A stretch of DNA of 64,000 bases, taken from Phycomyces blakesleeanus NRRL 1555(-) (Eukaryota; Mucoromycota; Mucoromycetes; Mucorales; Phycomycetaceae). This document shows, piece after piece, positions 35,700 to 49,374 of this stretch. The notes beneath the pieces are model-generated. The model ran no database searches. It was not told where the DNA came from and was given only the letters and a program-made list of their open reading frames with translations. The translations under genes and the position numbers were made by a program. Position 1 is the stretch's first letter; every line of letters starts with the position of its first letter. The stretch is taken from contig NW_017265136.1 of assembly GCF_001638985.1 (NCBI RefSeq), positions 248,001 to 312,000 on the forward strand, given 5' to 3'.

Positions 35700-38600
35700 A
35701 TGACAAGTCGAATCAAGTCATTGGCCACCATTACGGCAAGAGCAAATGTGCTTTTGCATCAGTCACTACGAAGCTCTATTCAATGTCGAGTTCCGATTAC
35801 AGCCAGAACAATACCCCGTCGAACATTTCGCACTACCGGAATCTACAGAGATCAGCATCTCCAGGGCTATAAAGATGCTGACAGATACCATGGTGAGTCA
35901 AAAGTTTATTTTACTTTATTCTATTTTCTATTTTGGAAATTTTGAATTAATTTTTTTAAAAAAAAAAGGAAAAGGAAAAGGCAAAGTAATAATTATATAT
36001 GATATTCTTTTTAAATAGGTGATTATCCAACTCGAACCCATCGTTGTGGTGAGTTGCGTGCGTCAGACGAAGGAAAGCGAGTGGTTCTCAATGGTTGGGC
36101 ACAGTCATCAAGGTAAATAATAATAATAATAATAGTAGTAGTAGTAGTAGTAGTAGTGACATGTTCATGTTTTTACATTATTCGGATGGTAGAGTTACAA
36201 CTTCATCACAGCCATATATACATACATGTAGACAAGCAATAACTTACTATGAAAACGAAAACAAGACTAATTATTTGAAGAATAAATCTATTAAATCTAT
36301 TATTAACTTTACCCTTAATCATCTTCTATTGTTTTTTTTTGTGTAATCAATATGACCTTCTCCACATATACACACGCACATATATATATATATATATATA
36401 TATAGAGCACTTTCCCAAGATTTGATTTTCCTTCCTCTTCGTGACGCTTCTGGTACTACTCAACTCGTTTATCGTACCGGGCAGCAGGCGGCTGAATTGA
36501 GGAGCCAGATTCAAGGCTTGGGCGCCGAGAGCGTGATTTGTGCTCAAGGTATCGTACGCAGGCGCCCAGACGGAATGGCAAATGCCAAGCAAGGAACAGG
36601 TGAAATCGAGGTTGAAATCGAAAAACTCTATTGCCTCAACCCAGCATCTCCCAACCTACCATTCTGGCCCAACCAACCTCAGCTTGTACGTATATCATAT
36701 TTTACTTTGGCTTACATATATCTTAAATGATATTAGTAGTAAAAAAAAAAAGAGAGAAAAAAAATTGAAAGATCCTAATATTTTGGCTTAGCCTAATGAA
36801 GAGGTACGTCTTCGTTACCGCTATCTTGATCTCCGCCGCCAAGAACTTCAAGATAATATTCGGCTTCGTTCTTTAACAGCAGCCACTGTACGACAACACT
36901 TGGTATCAAACGGTTAGTGATAAAAAAAAATAGAAGGGAAAAAACAAACAAACCAAAAAAAAAAAAAAAGGGGGGGGGATTTGCTATGTGTACCTACTTT
37001 CACAAAGACTGTGCGTTTGTTTATGTTGGTAATTTGGGCTTAGTGATTTAAGTATCTATTATTATGATTATATTAGGGTTTGTTGAGATTGAAACACCAA
37101 TGCTTTTCAAATCCACACCTGAGGGTGCCCGTGAGTTCATTGTGCCTACACGAAAGAAGGGTGCATTTTATGCACTTCCTCAAAGTCCTCAACAGGTGTG
37201 TACCGAAATTCCAGAAAAAGAAAAAGAAATGACAATTTGTAGTACATAAATTTAATACCATGACAACAATAACAATAACAATAATGACAATGACAATGAC
37301 GATAACAGCACAAGCAAATGCTGATGGCAGCTGGATTTGACCGATACTTTCAAATCGCACGTTGTTTCAGAGATGAAGATTTACGTGCTGACAGACAGCC
37401 TGAATTCACACAGGTACATAGTCATTATGATTATTATAATACTAATACTAATTATGTCATTATTACTGTTACTCTATGTAGATTGATCTGGAAATGTCTT
37501 TTGTAACTCCCAAAGATATTCAGCATATCATCGAAGGCATGGTCACTAGCATTTGGGACAAGGCTCTTGGTGTAAAGTTGACAAAGGATTCATTTCCTCA
37601 TATGACTTATGCCGAGGCTATGACAAATGTGGGTAAATTAACTTTCTATTTGTATTTATTCATATACTATATTAATATGATTAAGATATGAAACAAGAAA
37701 CAAAGAAGAAGAATATTGATAACAATATCCCGTTTTATACATATACGTATTTTTAAATCAACAAGTATGGATCGGATAAGCCTGATGTGCGGTTTGATAT
37801 GAAGGTAGGCCAATAATAGTAATCTATATATATAGAATTTGCTTTGCTTTGCTTTGCTTTGCTTTGCTTTGTTTTTTAAATTTATCTTTAATCTCTAAAA
37901 CAATAACAATAACAATACCATTTATACCAACCATAAGATTTCAGAGATCGGGTCTTCTTTTGCAGATGTTGTTGGAGACAATGCTTTGGATTGCATGGTC
38001 ATCAAGCAAGGAACCTCTCTGTCTGGAAAAGAATTAAAAGCCATGCAAAAGACTTTGGATATTGAGAATGAAAAGGTAAGCAATCCCAATTAGCATATTT
38101 TCTTTACTTTCATATATACATATATATATATATACATTCATCGCCACTATCTTTATCAATTATCAATATAATTATCATTATTACTGTTACTGTTATTATC
38201 AATAAATCAAGAACAAGTATATAAAGACTTTTTATATAAATACCATCTAAATTTGTATTTGTATTATTATTTTTTTTATAAAAAAAATGAAATTATAAAA
38301 GGTATATGATACACACACATAATAGGATCTATAGATAGAACGAAAAGAACTTGTTTTGGATATTCACAAAGCCAACCCATTACTATTATGATTATTATTG
38401 CTGTTGTTTATATTTTTTATTATCATTATAATTATAATTGTCGTTATTATTATTATTATGTTCTTCATAGGGATTTGCGTTTGTCAAGATCAATGAGAAC
38501 AATATTGATGCATGGCCAGCTAAATGTGGTGGTACCTTACGCCAATCTACTCAGATTGCTACCTCTGTTCCTGGCCTGAACAAAGATTTGGGTATTGAGC

Positions 38601-39729
38601 AGGGTGATCTGGTAATAGTCCACACCAGACCTCGGTATCTCTATGTAAGTTTTATTTTATTTTATTCTTAATTGCCAGAAATTTGTACAATAAAATACAA
38701 TACGTTATAATAAAAAATAAACTTAACCCTGACATTTGGTATTTGTCTTTTTTTTTTAACAGGGTGGAAATACTTTGATGGGCCGTGTTAGATTGCATGC
38801 AGCCAGTCTGATGCAGGAGAAAGGTACGATTGATATATCGATGTACATCTCTATACACACAGACAGATAGAAAGATAGACAGATGTATAGATCAACTTGA
38901 GAGGAGTAACAAATACTTGGTGTATTTACTTGGTTTACTTTATTTCGCGCATAAAAATCTAATGTGTATTATGTAGGCCTTTTGAAGTTGGATAAAGAAA
39001 AGTTCAAGTTCCTTTGGGTTGAATCCTTCCCTCTGTTTACACCTGATGAACAGGGCATTCGTACCTGGCAGTCAACCCATCATCCCTTTACCGCACCCTT
39101 TAACGAGGATATTGCATTGCTTTCTACAGAACCAGCCAAGGTTCGGGGCCAGCATTACGATCTTGTGCTGAATGGTATGGAGATTGGTGGAGGATCTATT
39201 CGTATTCATTCACCTGTAATGCAAACCTATATTTTCGAAAAGGTGCTCCAGGTATGTGTGACATATCCAAAATATACATATTTATATACATATACAAATA
39301 TACAAATTTAGAAATATAAAAAGTAAAAAAAAAAGAAAAAGAGTGGCTGAAGTTGAGCTATTCTATGCTAAGTTAAGCTAAGTTATTTTATTTTATTTTT
39401 AGCTCGAGAAGCATGAATACAGTCGATTTGATCATTTGATTGATGCCTTGGGTGGTGGCTGTCCTCCTCACGGTGGCATTGCTCTTGGTTAGTTCATTTG
39501 ATTTGACTCAATTGAATTGAATTCAGTTGAATTAGTCAATTGCCTTTTATTTATTTATGTGTGTATTTTAGGGTTTGATCGTCTAATGGCCATCCTTTGT
39601 GACGCCCCATCAATTAGAGATGTAATCGCTTTTCCAAAGGCGGCTGGTGGAAAGGACTTTGTGGTCAATAGTCCTTCTGAAGTAACGACAGGTCAGCTTG
39701 AGGAATATGGACTTCGACTGGCAGAGTAA
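35700..39729 (+). CDS. msd1: mitochondrial aspartyl-tRNA synthetase
   Basis: Fourteen exons (35700-35892, 36019-36112, 36406-36685, 36792-36912, 37077-37195, 37309-37413, 37482-37628, 37766-37804, 37938-38075, 38471-38644, 38763-38823, 38977-39251, 39403-39487, 39572-39729), 662 residues. The Arg/Ser/Thr-rich N-terminus ([16 protein letters not shown]) looks like a mitochondrial presequence. Then [20 protein letters not shown] (anticodon-binding OB fold), class II motif 1 [16 protein letters not shown], motif 2 [20 protein letters not shown], a GAD-type insert, and motif 3 [15 protein letters not shown]. The bacterial-type layout matches DARS2/Msd1, which charges mitochondrial tRNA-Asp. Every intron is GT-AG and short; intron 2 carries (AAT)n, (AGT)n and (AT)n microsatellites. 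Confidence 0.95.
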
Positions 39730-40356
39730 AGTATACTATAATGGATCAAGGGGAGTGTTATTGTTATTGGTTCTTCTTTTTCGAGTCATTCCAATGTGTA
39801 CTCTAGTGCTTATTGTACAGTCAAACTAAACTGTCATAAAATATACATCTATTTCAAAAAAACCTTGTTACTATAAACTTTACCCCGTAATACGTTGTAC
39901 AGTATTAGACAAAGGTGTCCCAAGGCTTATATTCCTTCTTCTTTTCCTTTTTATATATCTATCTATCTATCTAACATTATTTATTTATTTGTATCTATGT
40001 AGCCATAGAACTGTGACTTTTGCTTGTCTTTTTTTTTCTTCTTTTCTTTTTTACACAGCCCAAAAACAATGCCAAGTGCTAAATACTAGTAACCATAGCA
40101 ACAACAACAATAATAATCCTCATCTTTCCGTTCTATTCAACTTGGCTTTTTTTTTCTTCCTTGATAGTTCAGCATCTCCCTCTTTCTCCCTCTTTTCTTT
40201 TCTTTTCTTTTTTTCCCTCTTTTATTTTCCTTCTTCTTCTTGCTCTTGCTCTTCTTGCTCTTGTTCTTATATCTATATCTATATATTATATTTAATTTAC
40301 TACCAGATACTTAAAATTATTTCTTAATACAAGCAAGCAAACTTAAAAAAATAAAG
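39730..40356. other. spacer between synthetase and SHO1 genes
   Basis: Holds TCTATCTATC at 39957-39973 and a long pyrimidine-rich stretch (40140-40265) just upstream of the SHO1 start, likely promoter/leader. Confidence 0.45.
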
Positions 40357-41946
40357 ATGCCGATCCTTAAGAACACCCTTGCAAAAGAAAACATGTTTTT
40401 TCTCTGTACATCTGGAATAGCATATGTATGTATAAACGAAAGAGAAACCAGGATCGAAAAAGAAAAAGAAAGCAACAACAACAACAACAACAGCAGTAGT
40501 AACCATAGTAACAGCAGTAACAACTACGACTACAACAGAGATTCAATACATAACAGTAGCAGCAGAGAATATATATATAAAAACAAGAATGAGGACTATA
40601 GTCACAATATTTAATTCTTCTTCTTTTTATGTGTAGTGTGGTTGGATTATTGCCTTTGGATCAGCCTGTGACCTTAAGGTTCAGAGTGGACTGACTTGGT
40701 GGGTGATTATCTACGAGCTTTTATTGACGAGCGTCATTACACATTTGACCTTTTCTGGTCTATTCATGCAATACCGACTGGCAGTAAGAATCAATAATAA
40801 CTTAATATATATAAATATTTGGTTATTGAAATTTAACAGAAATTAATATTATTATTATTATTATTATTATTTTTTAAAAAAAAAAGGTATTGACATTTTT
40901 GGCTGCAAGTATTTCACTATTATCACAACAAATTGAAATTAGTCTGTTGGAAGCAAAATTACTCGATGATAGTGCACAAAAAGCCAAGGCAGCAGGATTG
41001 ATTATATTGATCATAATTCGAGTAAGTGCATATACAAATACCTACTTACTTTTCCGTTTTTTTTTTTTTCAAAGAAAATAATAATTATTAACTATTTATT
41101 TTTATTTTTATTTTTCTTGGTGGTGGTGGTAAATGATTTAGTTTGTCTGGGTCATTGTTTTTGGCAGTGAATCGGATAGTGCAGTCAGCCACAGCTTAGC
41201 TCGGCTTGTGTCCAGAAATAACTCGGTCACACAAAGCCCAAGCAGGCGAATTGATCCTGCCGACATGTCGAGCGAAAAGATATTTTACCGAGACAATTCA
41301 ATCACAAGAAGAAGCATGAACCTTTTGCCCAACTCGAACTCGAGTCCAATTCAGAGTCCTCCTCACACATTCTCGTACAATAGTACCGGCCCACACAACG
41401 ACATTAATCCTACTACTACCAATGCTACTAATACTGCCAATACTACTTCTAATCCTACGTCACCTTATCTCGAAAACGTGGCAAGTGACGCTGTGCCTTC
41501 AATGGTGCACGGTCCGCTGGAGCCAATGGAGTACACAGAACGTGTTGAAGCACTTCACGCTTGTAAGTTATTAATAATAAAAAACAAAAAAAAAATATGA
41601 TTTCTAATCACATACATACTATATACATACATAAATACGTACGTACGTATTTTTATCTATTTATTCTTTCATACATATTAATAGATCAAGCCAATCGTGA
41701 TGACCCAACTGAGTTGAGCTTTGAAAAGTTTGAAACATTGGAAATTGCAAGTCGAGCAGGCAATTGGTGGCAAGCACGTAAAATGGATGGCACTGTTGGT
41801 ATTATCCCTAGCAACTATGTAAGCTTCATTTTCCCTTTATCTTATCGATCTTTGTGACCAATGAATGACTAAAAAAAAATCCCACCAATACTAATGATGA
41901 TAATGTTGATTATGAATATTTACTTCTTTAGTTTGCACCTGTCTAA
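40357..41946 (+). CDS. sho1: Sho1-type osmosensor: four membrane helices and SH3 domain
   Basis: Six exons: 40357-40425, 40637-40783, 40887-41021, 41142-41562, 41685-41818, 41932-41946; 306 residues. Four hydrophobic segments: KENMFFLCTSGIAYCGWIIA, WWVIIYELLLTSVITHLTF, VLTFLAASISLLSQ, and IILIIIRFVWVIVFG. A long Ser/Asn/Thr-rich cytoplasmic linker follows, then a C-terminal SH3 domain (ALHAYQANRDDPTELSFEKF, WWQARKMDGTVGIIPSNYF). This is the Sho1 architecture; in yeast Sho1 recruits Pbs2 through its SH3 domain and activates the HOG pathway under high osmolarity. The first exon was chosen because it completes helix 1 in phase. The final coding exon is only FAPV. The gene lies in tandem behind the aspartyl-tRNA synthetase. 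Confidence 0.9.
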
Positions 41947-42931
41947 TAAACATATATACATATAAATTATTATTATTTTTATATATGTATATGTTATATG
42001 TACAAACACTCTCCCACTCCCACACACAAACAAACAAACAAACATACACAAATACATGTATAGGTACATTATATAATCCTTAGTGATGTATATTATTAAT
42101 ATTATTTTATTTTATTTTATTATTTCTTATTCTTATTCTTATTTTGAATTTTGCAAGCATAGAAATAACAACAAGTGTATCAATGCCATTTTAGCAAATG
42201 AATTTCAAGATTGATTTTGATTTTAGGTTTTCTCTTTTTTTTTCACGTGAAATATATAATGTTTATATATTATATATATTATTTAAGAAAAAAAAAATAA
42301 GTATGAATAAGTCTAATAGGGTGTAAGGTAGTAGGGTTTAAGTGTGTAAAATAAAAAAGATAAAGGGGGGTATGAAAAATAAAAATAAAAATAAAAAGAT
42401 AAGAAGACGAAGAAGAAGAAGAAAGATATTTGAAGAATTAAGAACAAGAGGAAGTATGTTGAATAAAGAATAAACTATCAAAGTGTGTGTATATATACAT
42501 ATATACGCCATATTTTGATACATATTTTTTTCTTGGATTCTTGGATTTGATTTCTTGGCCATTTCCCTTCTTATTCTTGATTTTATTCTTCATTATTTTC
42601 TTCTGGTCCTTCGTTTCTTGTTGTTCTTACTGTCGTTGTTATTGTTTGTTTGTCTGTGAATTTATAATGTCTCTGTGTGTAATCGTATTTGTAGGTGTGG
42701 TGAGAGATTCTTTCCTGTTCAATCTGTACAATTGAAGGAAAGTAGAAAGCGGTGATAATGATAATGATAATATATAAAAGAAAAGATAGGAATTCGATTG
42801 ACAAGTTTGGCTACCGGAGCTGTCATTGTTGTTGTTGTTGTTGTTGCTGTTGTTTGATTAATGCTTGGATTTAATGTCTTTTCAATTTTTTTTTTGAATT
42901 TTCTTCTTTTTTTTTCTTCTTCTTTCGTTCT
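41947..42931. other. AT-rich spacer after SHO1
   Basis: Contains (ACAA)n near 42026, (ATTTT)n near 42105, GAAGAAGAAGAAG at 42408, and (TTG)n near 42826-42855. No gene recognised. Confidence 0.5.
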
Positions 42932-43120
42932 TTAATGCTGGGGACTGCTTTCTTGTGCTGGTGTGGGATCGATGAATTCCGGGAATGAGACGTAGGTTCG
43001 TTCAAAGGCAGACAGGTCGCTTGGGCTTTTGATTGTGTCGGTCATAGCAGGAGGCTTGGGCTGGCTAGTCAGTTTAGCAGTCAAGAACGTAAGACGGTCA
43101 CGAAGAGCCAATTGAAGCAT
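42932..43120 (-). CDS. small hypothetical protein, 62 residues
   Basis: Uninterrupted frame starting MLQLALRDRLTFLTAKL and ending PTPAQESSPQH, with balanced composition and codon use unlike the surrounding A/T-rich frames. The stretch immediately upstream (43140-43190, minus strand) is a strong CT-rich tract of the kind preceding other starts here. The N-terminal 17 residues could form an amphipathic helix. No family recognised. Confidence 0.5.
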   Translation of the reverse strand: MLQLALRDRLTFLTAKLTSQPKPPAMTDTIKSPSDLSAFERTYVSFPEFIDPTPAQESSPQH

Positions 43121-44271
43121 TTTAAGAAGTTAGACAGGGTGAAAGAAGGTTAGAAAAAGAGAAAGAAAGAAAGAGAAGAGGAAGAGACAAAGACTGAAGT
43201 GAAGCGAATTAAAGTGAATTGGATTTCTGATGTAAAATCTTTTATATATATATTTATATTTTATATATAAATTCGTGCATGTATTTAAAATATATACTTG
43301 TATTTAAAATACTTATTTTATTTATTTATTTATTTATTTATATACTTAAAATGTGCTGAATGGGAAGGGCAGTTGAAAGAAACAAGAAAACTTGATAAAG
43401 TAACACAGCGACACACAGCCAACAAAAAGGAAATTCACGATTATGTCTGTATATATCGTCTATACTGTAAATTGTAATATAGCGTAGTGCGTGCGTGCGT
43501 GCGTGCGTGCGTGCGTGTGTGAGAGAGATTGTGGCATTCAAAGATCGTCTTAATCGGGTATTGAAGCCAGAAAGGCGTGGGGCCCTTTGGCGGACAACAG
43601 ATTATTGGGCTGGGCCTTTCTTTCTCTCTTTCTCTCGTTTTGAATGTTCAAATCCAGGCACCAAGATATCATATGTATATATTTGCCTTTTTGTATTATA
43701 AATCAAAAAACTCGTTTTTATTGCTTCTTTTATATTTTTTTTATCCCCCTTTATTTATTTTTTATTTTACAAAGCGCCCGGATAAAATATATGAATATCA
43801 ATCAACTCAAGTCTTATACACCAATAGGCACAACACGTAAATATTCAAGAGTGAAATACGATACAGTTCAAGAATATGTTTATTTGTTTATTTGTTTATT
43901 TATAATATTTATAATATTTATTCTATAGTCATTGAAGATAAAGAAGAAAGAATAACAAGTAACGCAAAAGAGGATGAATAGAAATGAGAATGGGTTAGAG
44001 GTTGATAAGAGGAATTGAAGGGGTAAGTAAGAAAAAGGTTGAGAAAAATGACAAAGATATATATATATGAGAGTGTTTGAAATATTGAGTGGGTTTTGTT
44101 CGACTAGTTTTGAATGTTGTGATTTTTGGGAAGATGAGATATAAGAGAGAGAGAGAGAAAAAGGGGTTTTTTTTTGGGTTGGAGAATTTTTACTATCATT
44201 TAATTATTATGTGTTATTATTATAGCTATTTGTTCTTTTTCTTTTTTTCTTTTTTTTTTATTGTGTATGCT
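43121..44271. other. spacer with several microsatellites
   Basis: Holds (TTTA)n at 43317-43342, a (GTGC)n run at 43488-43515, TTTATTTG repeats at 43878-43900 and (GA)n at 44143-44158. No gene recognised. Confidence 0.5.
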
Positions 44272-45919
44272 TTAGAAAGCCTTTTTGCTCAACTTCAATG
44301 ACAACTTCTGGACAACGTCCAAAGCCTCCAGGACCTCAAAAGTACCCTTGATTACAGAAGTGTCGTGGTATGTGATGTTGTACTTCTTGCACAGGAGCTT
44401 GACCATGGGCTTAACCTTGGGCAAGTTGTGGCGGGGCATGTCAGGGAAAAGATGGTGCTCGATCTGGTAGTTGAGACCACCAAAGAACCAGTCGCCAAAT
44501 GCACCCATAGTCACATCACGTCCGGTAATTGTCTGGATCTCGTAGAATTCCATCTCCTCGGCCTTCTCCTGGGAAATGACCGGCATGCCGTTGTGGTTCA
44601 ATGCGAACACAAAGGCCAGTGCGTAACCAGTCACCGACTGGGAAATCACGAAGAAAAGAGCCATGTTGCGGAAGCTGTCGATCCAGGTCAGAGTGGCAGC
44701 AGTGAACAGAATCCAGTGGGAGACGAGAGAGGCACGCTCATAGAAGTTGAGCTTGGCAGACTTGTTGATCGCACCGGCATTGAAAGAGTAGCTCAGGGAC
44801 TGCATGGCCCAGGAGATACGTGCAAAGGCAAGGATAAAGAAGTAGTAGCGGGTCTGGTAAGGCAGGACGTTTTCGGCAAGGAATCTGGTGACTGGTCCAG
44901 GAGTGTCCTCCAGAGATCCATAGTAGTTGGCCGAAGCAAGCTCGTCCCACAAGAGAACAGGTGCGGTGTCGATGTCGGGATCGTGTCCACTGACGTTGGT
45001 CGAGGCGTGGTGGGTGTTGTGCTTGTTCTTCCACCAGGAAAGAGAGAAGCCCTGGCAAAAGTTGCCGAGAAAGACGAGCAAGACATCGTTCATCTCACGG
45101 TCCTTGGAGGACTGGTGGTGTCCAAAGTCGTGGGCCAACCAACCGCACTGTTGCCAGAAAATACCCAAGATCACAGCCGCAACGATAACGGCGGGAGTAG
45201 AGGTTCGGCCGTAAAAGTAAAGAATGGTCATCGAAGTACCACAGAGCATCAAAGTTGAGAGAACCTTGTAGATGTAGAACAGAGTGCTGGCATTGAAGTA
45301 GCCCTCTTTATCCAACTTTTCCCGAAGTTCTCTCATCTCAACCGCAAAGTCGATACCAGCCTGAGTCTCTACTGACACGGGCGCAGGGGCCTTTGGTTCA
45401 AGGTCACCTACGTAGTGGTTTGCCAACATTTCGTAGGCAGAAGGAGGGTGCATGGCATGGAAGACATCTGTTTTTTTTTTAAAAAAAAAGATTTAATACA
45501 TATATTCAATATTTAAATAAACAAATAATATTAATTATTGTTTTTTCTTTTCTTTTTTGGTTTTACCTGTGGCATCTTTACCGACATGAGTCAGCAATAC
45601 TTTTTCACCTCCTGGGTGATCAGCAACAAAATCGGTAATATCGTAAAGCTTGTTATCGACTACGATGTACTTTTTTGCGCCCTCTACACCATCCTTGACT
45701 TGCTGATTAATGGCATTGAATTCTTCTCGGGTGAATACAGGCATAGCTATTGGTCGAAAGTAATATTAATGACTTGATCCAACAAAAACCAAGCATACAT
45801 ATAGAAAAAGCATATATCGCTCTCTTTATCTCTAAATCTATTATTTGTTGATATGCTTCTCTTTGCATGTACATTTATCTATTTGTCTTACCCATGGCTT
45901 CTGTGGCGTTTGGAGCCAT
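44272..45919 (-). CDS. cytochrome b5-fusion front-end fatty acid desaturase, delta-6 type
   Basis: Three exons: 45892-45919, 45567-45746, 44272-45467; 467 residues, the same length as known Mucor-type delta-6 desaturases. An N-terminal cytochrome b5 domain carries the haem motif HPGG at residues 53-56. The membrane desaturase domain has three histidine boxes: HDFGHH (182-187), HNTHH (219-223) and the front-end-specific QIEHH (404-408). Hydrophobic segments flank the boxes. Front-end delta-6 desaturases convert linoleate to gamma-linolenate at the ER, a hallmark lipid of Mucoromycota; the exact regiospecificity (delta-6 or another front-end position) is inferred. Codon use is notably more GC-rich and biased than neighbours (many C/G third positions), suggesting high expression. 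Confidence 0.92.
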
Positions 45920-46430
45920 TTTGTCTTTGCAAGGATAGCAACAAAAAAAAAGAAGAAAAGAAAGAGGAAGAGAGAGAGAGGGAGGGGAGGAAAGGGAAAA
46001 TGGAAAGGGAAAGGATAAAAGTAGAGAAACAAGAAAGAGTGCCTTAAAAAAAATCAACACTATTTGCAGTTTTTTTTTATATGTCTTTCTTTGGATAGAT
46101 GCTTAATCTGTTGCTTGGGGTTTGTGACACAGCCTCCCCGACCCTCAGAGACTCAGTGCGGATCGGAAAATGAAATGTATGCGTTTTTATTCGTCCACAA
46201 AGAGAGACTTAATCTGAAAGTACACCAACCTTCTTTCTTACTTTCTGACTACCCCCCCCCTCCTCCCCCCTTTTCTCTCTCTCCCTTCCTTTTTAATTTA
46301 CATATCCCATTTTTGAATAAGGCAAAGGCTTGAGAGAGGAAGAAGAACAAATAACCGATTGACAAAATAAGGAGGGAGGGAGAAAGATAAAATTTTAACG
46401 GGAGGCTAAAAGAAACCCAAAAAAAAAACA
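45920..46430 (-). promoter_or_regulatory. pyrimidine-rich upstream region of the desaturase gene
   Basis: On the coding (minus) strand 45944-46035 is an almost unbroken CT-rich tract just ahead of the start codon; the plus strand reads AAAGAGGAAGAGAGAGAG and similar. A C-rich patch follows at 46252-46270. CT tracts upstream of highly expressed fungal genes often mark the transcription start zone; that role is inferred. Confidence 0.4.
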
Positions 46431-49342
46431 AATTATAATTATAATTTTTATAATTATAATATATACTATATATTATGACAACTGTATGTCTAAGTGTATA
46501 TATCTCTCTATTAAATTATTAAATACACTAAAATATATATAAGAGTTATTCTTTAAATCAAATATATACACACAGGACACAGCCATGTTACAACTAACAC
46601 TGATTATTGTTATTTGCATGTGACGGTTATTTTACTTTTTTTTTTGTTTTTAGTGAGATCCTTCTGAATGATAGAAGCCGAGGAAGGGATTGGAAGTATT
46701 GAGAAGAAGAAAGGATCTTTTAGAGAGTAAATCAATCGACAAAGACCAACACTACTTTGTTAAATGTCAAGGAGCCATGCGTGTATATATCTTGTGTATG
46801 TGTAGCTACAAATATATTCCATGAAACAAATGTGTGTGTTTCTGGCGTGCTCTATAGGCTTATGTAGTCTGCGCACTTCCAATCTCGGATCATCAGAGTA
46901 ATCTTTTTTTTTTAATTCCGGAAGTACACAGGCACACAAATAAAACAAGAAGAAACAAAAAAAAAAGATGGTAAAATGTTATTCCAATTTCACTTAAGAA
47001 TATGTATATGTATATGTATATGTACATGAATTTCAAGATGGGGGTAGTGTCTAGTGTCTATTTGTAATGTATATGCATACACACAAAAGTTCAAGCTTGG
47101 AAATGAGGCGGATATACCTCTGATTAGAAATAAATAAATATTTTTTTTTCAATTGCTTTTGTATCATATATTTAATTTGTTACTATAGTTACCATAAAGC
47201 TTATTATTACTTTAATTATCATCATTTTGTTGCCATGGCTACATGAATTCTTTTTTTTTTCTAAAAAAAAAGGGCTTTATGTGCTTCATGATAACCATCA
47301 GATTAGAACCCATTTTTTGGCTACATGTATTTGACTTGATTTACATTTTCTAGTACTCAAAAGATGATTGATTAATTTGGTTGGTTAGTTGGTTTCACAC
47401 ACCAAAAGGACGCACATCTATCTTATTTTTATGATCCCACTGTTTTTTTTTATTTTTATTATTTATTCCTTTCATGGTTGATCAAATCAATGTCATTAAT
47501 GATCGGTTATTGGTTATCATGTATTTATATATATATATGAAGAATCCAATGCTCCTGCTTACAAGAAATCCATCTCCACATATATACTCTTCATATGATA
47601 ATTGTGTACACATACTATATATTTACAGCAGTGATTATATATATATTGTGGTAAGAGAAAAAGAAACAAGATTAGGCTCATCCCTATTTACCAATTGAAT
47701 GAGCGCGTTTGTGTATAAATATATACATAAAACTATATATATAGCTTAGATCTAACTTTTTGGATCAACATATCCTTTTTTTTTTTCTATTCTTAATACG
47801 TGTCAATCGAGTTCAGATAAATCCAGGGAACCAGACTATTTTAGTAGCAAAGTAGTAAATAATAATATAAATACATTTATATTTATATTTATATAATTCA
47901 TGTGCTTGAATCACATTTTTTTTTACCAATTGGTTGCTATCTACTATCAATAGTAGGTCAGAGAAAATGGTATTCAAGACTAAATGTAAGTCTAACGCTA
48001 AGGCTAAGTTTAATGCTAAGGGGTATTAATGTTAAGGCCCAAGTATAACAACAACAATGATAGCAAGAGAAACAAGCTCCTAAAATTTATCAATTGTATG
48101 ATTGTGGGAATTCATTTATTTCAGATCGAATACCTATCATTATAAGGAATATTATTAATATGGATAGATTTACATTGTTGCAATTGGTGCTTGATACTAC
48201 TACTACTACTGCTACTACTACTACTACTACTATTATTATTCTTATTCTTATTATACAACACCAACACAAACAAAAAGAGAGATATATTACACAGTCTAAA
48301 ATGATCATGCTTATTCACAGCTCCTCAAGACCATAACCAATAGCATGTATTCCCAAGACAAGACAAGAGCAGGGTTTCCCCCTTTTTATTGTCGTTGAAA
48401 GGTCTACAATCAATGTATATATTGTATTATAAGACATACTCTTGAACTGCAATTCGATATCTTTTTCTTTTTTGATCAAGACCAACTTACTATATAATGA
48501 TCCTTTTTTAAAAGAGCACAAACATATGTAAAAGTAAACCCCATTAATTCTTAATCATACACACACTATTTTTTGTTTGTTTGTTTGTTTTTGGCGACAT
48601 CAAATAATAAGAATATTAAGGGGAGATTAAGTGGGGAGTGGGGAGGATGGGGAATGAAAATGGTCATCTCTCTTACACTCTCACAAGTATAATAATATCA
48701 AAAAGTATATTTGTATACGCGTATGTATAAATATATCTCTCTGCCCAACGTTTCACATCAAACAAGAATACGCGTCTTGGTTTTGATTGGCTTTGTTAAA
48801 ACAATTAATGAGTGAAAATAGAGCTCGGTAAGACCGACAATTATGAAGAAAAGAATAAACCAAGGCAAAGCAAAATTCAAAAATAAAGGATTGTCTCCGA
48901 AGAATCATATTACTTTCACAAATAATCATGCCTTATTCCGCTGTTTCCCTTAACCTAAGGTCAGCATTGCATTGTCTTTATAACTAATCATAATAATAAT
49001 AATTAAAGAATAGTATATTTGGAAATTTGCAGGAATATTTGATATTTGATATTTAAGAGAAACAAACAAAAAATAATACATATATTCGAAGATTTCACAT
49101 GAATACTGTATCCATATGCAGAAATATATGTATGTACGTACGTATGTATGTAAATGTACTGTGATGTACCGTGTGTTGAGTGCACATACATATATACATC
49201 TACACAACATATCTATACTTATATACATACAGGTGCGGGGAACTTTAGCTGAACCAAGATAAACATAGTCTTGGCATGTGATTTTCATTCGACTTGCGTT
49301 TAGCTAAAGGTCTCATGTAACAATATAAATAGAGATAGCAAC

Positions 49343-49374
<32 letters not shown>

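Noticed and set aside
46640..46948. Exon-like stretch on the minus strand encoding DYSDDPRLEVRRLHKP and a nearby NTSNPFLGFYHSEG
   Set aside because: No start, no consistent splicing to a longer frame and no family match.
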